DNA of 11,680 nucleotides from an uncultured Verrucomicrobiales bacterium (GTDB lineage: Bacteria > Verrucomicrobiota > Verrucomicrobiia > Verrucomicrobiales > Akkermansiaceae). Under the pieces are notes generated by a model. That model saw only the letters and a list, made by a program, of their open reading frames with translations. It had not been told where the DNA came from and did no database searches. Positions within the stretch are counted from its first letter, which is position 1, and each line of letters opens with the position of its first letter. Of the stretch, positions 1 to 6,622 are shown in pieces. Made by a program: the position numbers and the translations under genes. The stretch is from positions 1 through 11,680 of the forward strand of contig CALBJX010000122.1 of NCBI GenBank assembly GCA_937893015.1, in the 5' to 3' direction.

Positions 1-79
1 TTCCCCGCGCGGCGCAGCCGCGCCTCAATTTGACTTCGTACATCGTACTTCGTACATCCCTACAAATCCACGATTTGTC
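1..79 (-). repeat. Composite intergenic repeat, copy 1 (GC hairpin, 7-nt units, terminal hairpin)
   Basis: Read on the plus strand, this copy has a perfect 7-bp GC hairpin (GCGCGGC 7-13, loop GCA, GCCGCGC 17-23), a short AT linker, three heptamers (CTTCGTA, CATCGTA, CTTCGTA at 34-54), the tail CATCCCTACAAA, and a 7-bp hairpin (ACAAATC 62-68, loop CAC, GATTTGT 72-78). Positions 1-54 align to 3219-3272 with three mismatches, and the tail 55-66 matches 3280-3291, so this copy has one heptamer fewer than that one. The left end lies outside the window. The terminal hairpin stops one base before the stop codon of the minus-strand CBM9 gene, so it could also stabilise or end that transcript. Strand is given by likeness to the plus-oriented copy at the window end. 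Confidence 0.85.
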
Positions 80-1828
80 TCACTCTCCCTGCCTCCACTC
101 GCGCAGCACGCGGCGGTGGGCTTCGGAAAGGGTTTCGCTGCTGAAAAGGCCGATGCCGGCGGCTCCCTCGCGACGGAGCAGGTCGAGCAGGGCGCGGAAT
201 TGCTCGGGGGTGAGGTCGGGGAGGTGCAGCCCGGGGGCGAGGGGGGTGTGCGTTTGCTCGCGGGCGGAGCGCAGGGCGTGTTGCGTCCATGCGGTCGGCT
301 CGACCTGTGCATCGTAGAACGCGCTGTAGTCCATGGGCAGCGCGAGGTCGAGGGGGAAGCGGCTCCAGTCCTGCCGCACGAGTTGCGCGGCCATCTGCGG
401 GGTGGGGAAGACGGCGCAGGCAACGCGCTTGCCGCAGGCGTGAATGCGCTTGGAGAGCAGGGCGGCAAGCTCCGCGACGCTTTGCAGACGGAACTCGCGC
501 CAGTCGGCATCGTGTTCTGCATCCTCCGCGATATCGCGCCCATAGCGTTCGCGGAAGAGGCTGCGGCAGGTGCTGCAGTAGCAGAAGTCGTAGGGCGGCA
601 GCTCCCTGTCCATGGTGAGGCCGTACTTGCTCCACAGCTCGCGCGGCAGGATGACATCGGGCAGGCGTAAGTAGTCCATCTGCACGGCGGCGAGGCAGGG
701 CAGGGAACAGAGCTTTTCCGCTTGGGTGAGCAGGTATTGCCGCACCTCTGCGTTGTTGGGGCAGAGGAATTGGTAGTAGGGGACGTAGGGGCGGTCGGCC
801 TCCGCAAAACAAGAGCGTCCCTCGCGGCTCACGGCGAACCACTCGGGGTGGCGCAGCGGCTCGGCATCCTGCGGGCGGTTGAGCGTCCAGAACCACGCAA
901 AGACTTCCAGCCCCTCCGCGCGGGCAAGGGGTGCCAGCGCGTGCACCTGTTCCGCCGTGTCGCCGATGATGACCGTGTCCACGCCCGCCTCGGCGTAAGA
1001 ACGGAAGCGGTCCCGCCACAGGGCGGTATCGTGCGTGTCCTCCCCGCCGTGCACCCAGAGAAAGACGCGCGGCGCGGGCTGTTCCGGCGTGCCCGCCGCC
1101 TTGTCGCTGAAGGTGACGTAACCCCAATGCTCGGGCAGATGGATGTTCACCACCCCCGTGGGGGCCCAGACGTGGTTCGTCTCCGCGCTCCCGATGTGGT
1201 TGACGCAGGAGAAGTTCATGCGCATGCGGGTGCCCGCCTCGGGCGGGGTGTCGCGGCGGGGGATGGTGCCGTGCCCCGTGATGCTGCGCCAGGGAATCGC
1301 CAGCTCCACGCTCCAGCCCTCGTCGCGGTCGCGTGCATCATTCAGCGTGCCGCGGCAGTGCACCGCGCGGCGCAGACCGGGGATGTTCCAGTCGTGCAGG
1401 ATGACGGGGTGCGTCTCCCGATAGGTGCGGGCGATGAAGAGGTCCCACACGGTGCCGAGGGCGTTGATTTCCAGCTCGATGTAGTGGTTGCCCTCGCCCG
1501 CGGGGTCGATGAAGACTTCGAAATCGGGGTCGCGGAAGATGATGCTGTCGTGCTCCGTGAGGGTGGCGCGCAGGTCGGGCTCCGGGATGTCGGCGAGGAC
1601 GTAAAGGTAGCTGTCATCCCACAGCATCTTGATGCGGGTGGCATCCGCTATCTCTCCGCCCTCGATGTCGCGCAGGGGCGAGAGTGCGGCGGCGCGCTGC
1701 CAGCACTCTTCATCCCCCTTGCCGTCGATGGTGACGGGGGTATCCGCGCGTTGGCAGACATAGCTCGGCGGCTCGGCGGCGAAGGCCGTGAACGCCAAGG
1801 CGGCGAGGGTGAAAGAGCGGATGAACAT
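80..1828 (-). CDS. Secreted CBM9-like domain plus GHL10-like TIM-barrel protein
   Basis: A 582-aa exported protein, probably acting on carbohydrate outside the cytoplasm. Residues 1-18 form a signal peptide (FTLAALAFTAFAA). Residues 30-242 resemble the CBM9-like sugar-binding fold: PVTIDGKGDEECW opening, MLWDDSYLYVLADI (68-81), DFEVFIDPAGEGNHYIELEIN (102-122), GWSVELAIPW (171-180) and the closing HWGYVTFSD. Residues 253-582 look like a TIM-barrel of the glycosyl-hydrolase-like GHL10/DUF187 type: FLWVHGG, GLEVFAWFW (306-314), QMDYLRLPD (383-391) and the cysteine cluster CYCSTC (416-421) before RSLFRERYG. Catalytic residues are not certain; D385 in QMDYLRLPD is a candidate by analogy. It starts 8 nt after the MFS stop codon, so the two genes are almost certainly co-transcribed and perhaps translationally coupled. 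No Shine-Dalgarno is visible. Domain assignment is from pattern recognition; substrate is unknown. Confidence 0.85.
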   Translation of the reverse strand: MFIRSFTLAALAFTAFAAEPPSYVCQRADTPVTIDGKGDEECWQRAAALSPLRDIEGGEIADATRIKMLWDDSYLYVLADIPEPDLRATLTEHDSIIFRDPDFEVFIDPAGEGNHYIELEINALGTVWDLFIARTYRETHPVILHDWNIPGLRRAVHCRGTLNDARDRDEGWSVELAIPWRSITGHGTIPRRDTPPEAGTRMRMNFSCVNHIGSAETNHVWAPTGVVNIHLPEHWGYVTFSDKAAGTPEQPAPRVFLWVHGGEDTHDTALWRDRFRSYAEAGVDTVIIGDTAEQVHALAPLARAEGLEVFAWFWTLNRPQDAEPLRHPEWFAVSREGRSCFAEADRPYVPYYQFLCPNNAEVRQYLLTQAEKLCSLPCLAAVQMDYLRLPDVILPRELWSKYGLTMDRELPPYDFCYCSTCRSLFRERYGRDIAEDAEHDADWREFRLQSVAELAALLSKRIHACGKRVACAVFPTPQMAAQLVRQDWSRFPLDLALPMDYSAFYDAQVEPTAWTQHALRSAREQTHTPLAPGLHLPDLTPEQFRALLDLLRREGAAGIGLFSSETLSEAHRRVLREWRQGE

Positions 1829-1836
1829 GGTAACTA

Positions 1837-3012
1837 TTACATTTTGCGTGCCAGAAGTCCGGCGGCGACCACCGCCGCACCGCCGATGAGGAACACCGCC
1901 TGCGGACCGCCCGCCGCCTGCCAGATAAGCCCGCCCGCCACGCCGAAGGCGATGGAGGCCACATGGTTGATGGCGAGCCCCGTGTAGATGCAGGGGGTGA
2001 TTTCCGCATGGCGTTCGCCGCAGACGCGGGCGATGTAGGTGGTGCGCGCCATGCCCATGGCGAAGAGCAGGTTATCCAGCACGAAGCAGCCTGCCACCAC
2101 GTACACCGCCACGGCATGCGGGAAGCAGTCGGGCGCGAAGGCGTAGGCCACGCAGAGCAGGGAGAGGGCGATGCTGTCGAAGATGGTGACGCGCTTCTCC
2201 CCGAAACGCTTGATGCTCCACCCGATGAGCGGCTGGGTGAAAAGCCCGATGACCCCCGCCGCGAGAATCACCATGCCGATGGTGGCGGGCGGCTGTTGCA
2301 GCTTGTTGACCATGAGCCAGTAGCCGAAGGTGAGGTAGAGCTGTTTGCGGATGCCGTGCAGAATCTCCAGCCCGTAGTAGACCTTGTAATCGGGGCGGTA
2401 GATAAAGCATTCCTTCCACGAGCGGCGGGCGGGAAAATCGCTGCCCGCTTTCACGCCGAAGAGCAGAAGAGCGGCCGCGCCCAGCACCACGGCCATGAGG
2501 ATGTAGTCCACGGCGAAGTCTGCATTGAACTTCCACTTCACCCAGATGTAGGCCGCGCCGCCGAGCATGGCGGCGGTGCAGAGCGCACGCATCTGCCCGA
2601 GCCGCAGCCCGCGGTTTTCGGGCCGCGCCGTGTGCATGACGATGGAATCCACCGTGCCCATGAAGATGTGCTGCCCGAGGCTGGTGAGCAGCACCCACCA
2701 GCTGAGCACGAGGAAGGAGGTGCCCGCCCCCAGCTGAGAGAAGCCCAGCGCACCCACCGCCGTCAGCACACAGGCCACGGCGGCGAGCCGCACCTCGTTG
2801 AGGAAAAACAGGCAGCAGATGGCGAAGAAACTCAGCACGCCCGGCAGCTCGCGCGGCAGCTCCGTGAGCCCTCTCTGCTCTGTGGAGAGTCCGTGCACGT
2901 CGCTCAGGCAGTTGGCCAGCAGCAAATCCCAGATGCCGTTGCCGAAGTGCGCGATAAAAATCGCCGCCAAAATGGCGACCATCGCGGGCCGGATGTGCTT
3001 GCTGGTGCTCAT
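1837..3012 (-). CDS. MFS transporter
   Basis: A 391-aa polytopic inner-membrane protein of the major facilitator superfamily, with about twelve hydrophobic segments in two halves joined by a polar central loop (about 190-215, RRSWKECFIYRPDYK). The second half opens with EILHGIRKQLYLTFGYWLMV, a pattern I associate with MFS carriers of anaerobic gut bacteria. GWSIKRFGEKR (264-274) is the usual short basic MFS loop between helices. The ATG at 3012 (MSTSKHIRP) is preferred to an in-frame TTG at 3030: the TTG lies upstream of the -10 box, and the basic N-terminus before the first helix is typical. The gene heads a two-gene unit with the CBM9/TIM-barrel gene, suggesting uptake of a sugar or glycan breakdown product released outside. 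Substrate cannot be read from sequence. Confidence 0.9.
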   Translation of the reverse strand: MSTSKHIRPAMVAILAAIFIAHFGNGIWDLLLANCLSDVHGLSTEQRGLTELPRELPGVLSFFAICCLFFLNEVRLAAVACVLTAVGALGFSQLGAGTSFLVLSWWVLLTSLGQHIFMGTVDSIVMHTARPENRGLRLGQMRALCTAAMLGGAAYIWVKWKFNADFAVDYILMAVVLGAAALLLFGVKAGSDFPARRSWKECFIYRPDYKVYYGLEILHGIRKQLYLTFGYWLMVNKLQQPPATIGMVILAAGVIGLFTQPLIGWSIKRFGEKRVTIFDSIALSLLCVAYAFAPDCFPHAVAVYVVAGCFVLDNLLFAMGMARTTYIARVCGERHAEITPCIYTGLAINHVASIAFGVAGGLIWQAAGGPQAVFLIGGAAVVAAGLLARKM

Positions 3013-3018
3013 ACGCGG

Positions 3019-3047
3019 AGTGTAACACAAACGGAGGCAAGAGGCAA
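3019..3047 (-). promoter_or_regulatory. Promoter of the MFS gene, leaderless geometry
   Basis: On the minus strand, TTGCCT (3047-3042) and TACACT (3024-3019) are separated by 17 nt. Only 6 nt lie between the -10 box and the ATG at 3012, so a normal start point 6-8 nt downstream of the -10 falls on or beside the A of the start codon. Found by eye; start point not measured. Confidence 0.6.
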
Positions 3048-3061
3048 GGAAAGGGTGAACA

Positions 3062-3118
3062 CGACAAATAGGGATTTGTCGAACTGAATGTACGAAGTAC
3101 GATGTACGAAGTACGAAG
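3062..3118 (+). repeat. Composite intergenic repeat, copy 2 (divergent)
   Basis: A perfect 8-bp stem (CGACAAAT 3062-3069, loop AGGG, ATTTGTCG 3074-3081) is followed by a 9-nt linker and four tandem heptamers: TACGAAG, TACGATG, TACGAAG, TACGAAG (3091-3118), then TTTGAG. Orientation is opposite to the copy at 3219-3305, so the two face each other across the 22-bp inverted repeat. Compared with the other copies, the sequence between hairpin and heptamers differs, so this is a diverged or rearranged copy. Confidence 0.75.
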
Positions 3119-3149
3119 TTTGAGTTCCGCTCGCTACGCTCGCAAGGGC

Positions 3150-3217
3150 AAGGACCAAGGACGCAAAGCGTTCATCAATGGCTGACTTTTCATACACGCT
3201 TTGCGTCCTTGGTCCTT
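3150..3217. repeat. Perfect 22-bp inverted repeat (large hairpin)
   Basis: The arms 3150-3171 and 3196-3217 are perfect reverse complements (22 bp) around a 24-nt loop. The left arm begins AAGGACCAAGGACGC and the right arm ends GCGTCCTTGGTCCTT. No T-run follows either arm, so it is not a standard terminator. It sits between two oppositely oriented copies of the composite repeat in the spacer before argD. It could be the core of a palindromic mobile repeat, an RNA hairpin, or a trace of inverted duplication. Confidence 0.9.
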
Positions 3218-3218
3218 C

Positions 3219-3305
3219 TTCCTCGCGCGGCGCAGCCGCGCCTAAATTTGACTTCGTACATCGTACATCGTAAATCGTACATCCCTACAAACTGCTCATT
3301 CGTCT
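3219..3305 (-). repeat. Composite intergenic repeat, copy 3
   Basis: The most complete copy. It has a GC hairpin (GCGCGGC 3225-3231, loop GCA, GCCGCGC 3235-3241), an AAATTTGA linker, four heptamers (CTTCGTA, CATCGTA, CATCGTA, AATCGTA at 3252-3279), the tail CATCCCTACAAA, and a weaker terminal hairpin ending in ATTCGTC. Positions 3247-3300 are identical over 54 nt to the reverse complement of 11627-11680, and the match continues to 3305 with one mismatch at 3301. It lies upstream of the argD promoter. Confidence 0.9.
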
Positions 3306-3336
3306 CTCCTCTCCTTTTCTTCCGTCTGCAATTCTC

Positions 3337-3365
3337 TTGACTTCCCCACCCCTCGGGAGTATTTT
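3337..3365 (+). promoter_or_regulatory. Promoter of argD, near-leaderless
   Basis: TTGACT (3337-3342), 17-nt spacer, TATTTT (3360-3365). The ATG at 3375 is only 9 nt beyond the -10 box, so the predicted leader is about 0-3 nt. No Shine-Dalgarno could fit in such a leader. By-eye call, supported by the same 17-nt geometry at four other genes in this window. Confidence 0.6.
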
Positions 3366-3374
3366 AGGCGCACT

Positions 3375-4613
3375 ATGAAAAATCAGTATGTGCTCCCCAC
3401 TTACGGACGCGCCCCCATGGACATGGTGCGCGGTGAAGGTTCCCTCCTGTTTGATGCGGAGGGGCGACGCTATGTGGATTTCTGCGCGGGTATCGCCACC
3501 TGCTGTCTCGGCCATGCCAACCCCGTGGTGGTGGACGCCCTCTGCGAACAGGCGCACAAGCTGATGCATTGCTCCAACCTCTACGGCATCCCCGGTCAGG
3601 AGGAGCTGGCGGAGCAGATTGTGGAAAACATCATCGGTATTCCCGGCAAGGTGTTCTTCAGCAACTCCGGTGCGGAATCGAATGACGGTATCATCAAGGT
3701 CGCGCGTCGCTTCGGCCACCGCCGCCCCGCCGCGGACGGCTCCCCCCGCTACGAAGTGATTACCTTCAACAAGAGCTTCCACGGCCGCACCCTCGGTTCC
3801 ATGGCTGCCACGGGGCAGAAGAAGATTCAGATTGAGTTCGATCCGCTGCTGGTGGGCTTCAAGTATGTGGATTTCAATGACATCGACGCCCTGCGTGCGG
3901 CAGTGGGCAAAGAGACCTGCGGCATCATGCTGGAGGCGATTCAGGGCGAGGGTGGCGTGAACCCCGTGAAGCCCGAGTTCCTGCGTGCGGTGGCGGAGCT
4001 TTGCAAAGAAAAAGACCTTCTGCTCATGATAGACGAGGTGCAGTGCGGCTTCTGCCGCTGCGGCGCACCGATGGGTTGGCAGGCTGTCTGCCCGGAGGTG
4101 CAGCCCGACCTCGTCTCCTGCGCCAAGGGCATCGGCGGCGGCTTCCCCATGGGCTGCTTCTGGGTGAGCGACCGCGCTATCGACGAGGCGGGCACCACGC
4201 TCTCCTCCATCATGGGGGCGGGCTCGCACGGCTCTACCTTCGGCGGAACCCCCATCGCCTGCGCGACCTCCCTCGCCGTGGTGAAGGAGTTGCAGCGCGG
4301 GCACTACGCCGAGCGTGCCAAGCAGCTCGGCGAGCACATTAAGGCTGTGGTGGAAGGCTGGAACCTCCCCTGTGTGGAGGGCGTGCGCGGCCTCGGCCTG
4401 CTGCGCGGCGTGGGGTTCAAGGCAAACAGCTTTGCCGTGCCCGAGGGCATGACCCCTGCGGGCTATGTGAACGGCCTCTGCCGCGAGGCGGGCCTGCTGG
4501 CCTGTCCCGCCGGTGCGGATACCCTGCGCCTCATCCCCGCCCTCAACATCCCCGAGGAGCTGCTGGAAGAAGGCCTCGCCATCCTGCACGACGTGTTGGC
4601 GAAGCTGCGCTGA
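3375..4613 (+). CDS. argD: Acetylornithine aminotransferase (class III, PLP-dependent)
   Basis: A cytoplasmic class III aminotransferase of 412 aa, the usual family length. The likely reaction is reversible transfer of an amino group between N-acetylornithine and 2-oxoglutarate in arginine synthesis. Landmarks: GSLLFDAEGRRYVDF (22-36), the phosphate-binding SNSGAESND (96-104), SFHGRTLGSMAATG (134-147), LMIDEVQCGF with D220 for the PLP ring nitrogen, CAKGIGGGFPMG with Schiff-base lysine K251, and GSHGSTFGGTPIAC (283-296). Overall pattern fits ArgD best; ornithine or succinylornithine aminotransferase are alternatives. About 17 cysteines are present, three next to the active-site Asp (C224, C227, C229). 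No other arg gene is nearby. It is monocistronic: own promoter before it and a hairpin terminator after it. Confidence 0.9.
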   Translation: MKNQYVLPTYGRAPMDMVRGEGSLLFDAEGRRYVDFCAGIATCCLGHANPVVVDALCEQAHKLMHCSNLYGIPGQEELAEQIVENIIGIPGKVFFSNSGAESNDGIIKVARRFGHRRPAADGSPRYEVITFNKSFHGRTLGSMAATGQKKIQIEFDPLLVGFKYVDFNDIDALRAAVGKETCGIMLEAIQGEGGVNPVKPEFLRAVAELCKEKDLLLMIDEVQCGFCRCGAPMGWQAVCPEVQPDLVSCAKGIGGGFPMGCFWVSDRAIDEAGTTLSSIMGAGSHGSTFGGTPIACATSLAVVKELQRGHYAERAKQLGEHIKAVVEGWNLPCVEGVRGLGLLRGVGFKANSFAVPEGMTPAGYVNGLCREAGLLACPAGADTLRLIPALNIPEELLEEGLAILHDVLAKLR

Positions 4614-4636
4614 AGCTCATTTGCCCCTTTGATACG

Positions 4637-4672
4637 AAAAACCGCCCGATGCCATGCATCGGGCGGTTTTTT
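4637..4672. terminator. Bidirectional rho-independent terminator between argD and lpxD
   Basis: A stem of about 15 bp (AAAACCGCCCGATGC and its complement GCATCGGGCGGTTTT) closes on a CAT loop at 4653-4655. A-run on the left and T-run on the right make it work in both directions. It serves argD (stop 4611-4613) on the plus strand and the skp-lpxD operon (stop 4692-4694) on the minus strand. Confidence 0.92.
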
Positions 4673-4691
4673 CGGTCAAAGACGGGGCGAT

Positions 4692-5765
4692 TTACATCTG
4701 CCCGGCGATGGCCTGATCGATGAGAGCCTTGATTTCGTCGGCCTTCTTTTCGAGGGCTTTGAGCTCCTTGAAGGCGTCGGGCAGCTTGCGGATAGCGGCG
4801 AACTGGCGGGCGGCGTCCTTCGCGTCGCAGGCGGGGGCGCCCCAGTACTTCTTGCCGCCCTCGAGGTCGCCCATGACACCGGCGCGGGCGCCGATTTGGG
4901 CTTGGTCGCCGACGGTGAGGTGACCGCCGAGACCGACCTGCGCCGCGATGACGACATAGTTGCCGATGTTGGTGCTGCCGGCGGCACCGCTCTGGGCGCA
5001 GATGACAGTGTTCTTGCCGACATTGCAGTTGTGGCCGATCTGGACGAGATTGTCAATCTTGGAGCCGTCGCCGATGACCGTGCGGCCGAAGCGGGCGCGG
5101 TCGATGGTGGTGTTGGCGCCGATGTCCACATGGTTGCCGATGACCACGATGCCCACCTGGTCGATGGTGTCGTAGGTCATGGTCTGCGGGTTGAGCAGGA
5201 AGCCGAAGCCGTCGCCGCCGATGACGGCACCCGGCTGGATGACGACGTGGTGGCCGATGACGCAACGCTCGCGCACGACGACGCGGGCGAAGAACTTGCA
5301 GCTCTCCCCGATGGTGACGGATTGCCCGATGACACAGCCCGCGCCGATGTCGCAGCCATCGCCGATGACGGCGCCCGCCTCAATCACCACGTGGGCGCCG
5401 ATGCGCGTCTTGGTGGGGTCAAGCTTGGCGGTGGGGTCGATGACGGCGGTGGGGTGCACGCCGGGCGTGAACTCCTTCGCGGCCTTCATGAAGTGGCCGA
5501 CCAGCGCATTGAAGGCGAGGGAGGGATTCTCCACCTCCACGAAGGCGGGGCCTTCGGGGTAGCGCGGCAGCGAGGGCGGCACCAGCACGAGGCTCGCCTT
5601 CGTTGTCAGGAAGTCTTGGAAATATTTTTCGTTGCCGAGGAATGCGGCTTCACCGGGGCAGGCCTCCGCCAACGTAGCGACGCCGGAGATAGTCACCTCC
5701 GGCGTCGTGTCGTTGAGAAGTTTGCCGCCCGTGAGCTCCAGAACTTCAGAGAGAGTGATGTTCAT
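4692..5765 (-). CDS. lpxD: UDP-3-O-acylglucosamine N-acyltransferase LpxD
   Basis: Third step of lipid A synthesis: transfers a 3-hydroxyacyl chain from acyl carrier protein to the 2-amino group of UDP-3-O-acylglucosamine, in the cytoplasm. The 357-aa protein has the N-terminal uridine-binding domain (about 1-100, with SGVATLAEACPGEAAFL) and a left-handed beta-helix of hexapeptide repeats (about 101-310, for example VIGDGCDIGAGCVIG). QIGHNCNVGKN holds the catalytic histidine (H245), and DGFGFL (185-190) is the family's conserved loop. The C-terminus (about 325-357) is a short charged helix. It lies 27 nt downstream of skp/ompH on the same strand, the order seen in many diderms; bamA and fabZ are not in this window. 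No Shine-Dalgarno precedes the ATG. Confidence 0.97.
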   Translation of the reverse strand: MNITLSEVLELTGGKLLNDTTPEVTISGVATLAEACPGEAAFLGNEKYFQDFLTTKASLVLVPPSLPRYPEGPAFVEVENPSLAFNALVGHFMKAAKEFTPGVHPTAVIDPTAKLDPTKTRIGAHVVIEAGAVIGDGCDIGAGCVIGQSVTIGESCKFFARVVVRERCVIGHHVVIQPGAVIGGDGFGFLLNPQTMTYDTIDQVGIVVIGNHVDIGANTTIDRARFGRTVIGDGSKIDNLVQIGHNCNVGKNTVICAQSGAAGSTNIGNYVVIAAQVGLGGHLTVGDQAQIGARAGVMGDLEGGKKYWGAPACDAKDAARQFAAIRKLPDAFKELKALEKKADEIKALIDQAIAGQM

Positions 5766-5792
5766 AGCCCGTTGGGTCGGAAAAAAGTTGAT

Positions 5793-6452
5793 TTAGTTGG
5801 CGGCGGGAGCCTCGGCGGCTTCCTGCTGCTGGCCGTACAGGCGCTTCAGCTCAGCCTCGGGGTCGAAGCCCGCGGGAGCATCGGCGTTGAGAGCCTTGAG
5901 CACTTCGGGAGTGATATCGAAGCCCTTCTTGATGTAGGGGAAAGCGGAGGTGGCGATGCCGATGTCCTGCTGGGCGGAGATGGCGGCGGCGTCCACGACG
6001 AGGTCAGCACCCTGAGCCTCGGCCACGGAGTTGATGCCGTTCTGCACGTCCTCAAGCAGGAGGCGCATTTCGCGGTTGCGGAGCTCGCGGAAAGCCACGG
6101 AGCGGCGCTGCACGAAGTCCTTCAGCTCCTGATCGGCAGCCTTGATTTCGTTCACCTTGGCGTTGTGCTCGTCGCGCAGCTTGTTGACGGCGGACTCGGA
6201 AAGGCTGGAATCATACTTGTCCTTAATTTTCTTGTCTTCCTCCTGCAGCGCGCGGAGCTTGTCCTCGCGCACCTTGACATCGGCCTTGATGTCGGCGAGC
6301 TGCTTCTGGAGCACGTTTTCCGTGTCGAAGCGCTTGTAGTACATGGTGTAGAGCTCGCGCACGTTGACGGAAGCAATCTTGACATCAGCCTGAGCCGTGC
6401 CGACCATGGCCAGCAGGGAAACAATAGCAGTGGAGATGATGGGGAACTTCAT
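5793..6452 (-). CDS. skp: Periplasmic chaperone, OmpH/Skp family
   Basis: A 219-aa exported protein of the Skp/OmpH family, which holds unfolded outer-membrane proteins in the periplasm. Signal peptide 1-22 ends in GTAQA before DVKIASVNVRELY, the typical first strand. Residues about 42-145 are a long, highly charged helix with coiled-coil character (QLADIKADVKVREDKLRALQ), matching the family's tentacle helices. ADLVVDAAA (149-157) resembles the returning strand of the body. The C-terminal tail (QQQEAAEAPAAN) is an unstructured extension beyond the usual 160-180 aa. The ATG at 6452 is chosen because it gives a perfect signal peptide; the upstream in-frame extension would run through the promoter. 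First gene of the skp-lpxD operon. Confidence 0.9.
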   Translation of the reverse strand: MKFPIISTAIVSLLAMVGTAQADVKIASVNVRELYTMYYKRFDTENVLQKQLADIKADVKVREDKLRALQEEDKKIKDKYDSSLSESAVNKLRDEHNAKVNEIKAADQELKDFVQRRSVAFRELRNREMRLLLEDVQNGINSVAEAQGADLVVDAAAISAQQDIGIATSAFPYIKKGFDITPEVLKALNADAPAGFDPEAELKRLYGQQQEAAEAPAAN

Positions 6453-6476
6453 AATGATGAGGTTTGTAACAGGGAT

Positions 6477-6505
6477 ATTGTAAGGACACGAGGCGCATAA
6501 GTCAA
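6477..6505 (-). promoter_or_regulatory. Promoter of the skp-lpxD operon
   Basis: On the minus strand, TTGACT (6505-6500), 17-nt spacer, TACAAT (6482-6477): five of six matches in each box to the housekeeping consensus. The start codon lies 24 nt beyond the -10 box, giving a leader of about 17 nt without any purine-rich ribosome-binding site. Confidence 0.75.
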
Positions 6506-6532
6506 GCGCACAGTTGCCGCTTGCCGTAAAAT

Positions 6533-6550
6533 GACACGCGAGTGCGTGTC
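6533..6550. repeat. 7-bp inverted repeat upstream of skp promoter
   Basis: GACACGC (6533-6539), loop GAGT, GCGTGTC (6544-6550). It lies 27 nt upstream of the skp -35 box and downstream of the merR terminator on the same strand. Read on the minus strand it is followed by ATTTT, so it may be a weak second terminator; an operator for skp is the alternative. Confidence 0.5.
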
Positions 6551-6572
6551 TCCGTTCAAACAAAATGAAAAA

Positions 6573-6599
6573 AAGACCATTGCAAAAGGCAATGGTCTT
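6573..6599 (-). terminator. Rho-independent terminator of merR
   Basis: An 11-bp perfect stem (AAGACCATTGC 6573-6583 and GCAATGGTCTT 6589-6599) with a 5-nt loop. On the minus strand it runs into TTTTTTT. It lies 23 nt past the merR stop codon and insulates the regulator from skp-lpxD. Confidence 0.9.
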
Positions 6600-6622
6600 G
6601 GTGAAAGGGGAAGGGCGGCAGC

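Noticed and set aside
30..317. A 95-codon plus-strand frame starting in repeat copy 1
   Set aside because: The first residues translate the heptamer array and the remainder is antisense to the CBM9/TIM-barrel gene, with no recognisable domain.
722..3087. Long plus-strand open frames opposite the MFS and CBM9 genes
   Set aside because: They are shadows: the minus-strand frames have a signal peptide, clear domains and membrane helices, the plus frames have none.
3009..3197. A 62-codon minus-strand frame through the repeat region
   Set aside because: It is a translation of the heptamers and hairpins (TSYFVHRTSYIQFD) running into the MFS start; similar peptides arise wherever such repeats occur and are not evidence of a gene.
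3252..3279. Heptamer array as a CRISPR or CRISPR remnant
   Set aside because: Units are 7 nt and contiguous with no spacers, and no cas gene is present.
4629..6500. A 623-codon open frame on the plus strand opposite lpxD and skp
   Set aside because: It is antisense to two well-recognised genes, crosses the bidirectional terminator region and the skp promoter, and its sequence is Gly/Asp/Ala/His-rich with no domain. GC-rich codon use keeps the opposite frame open.
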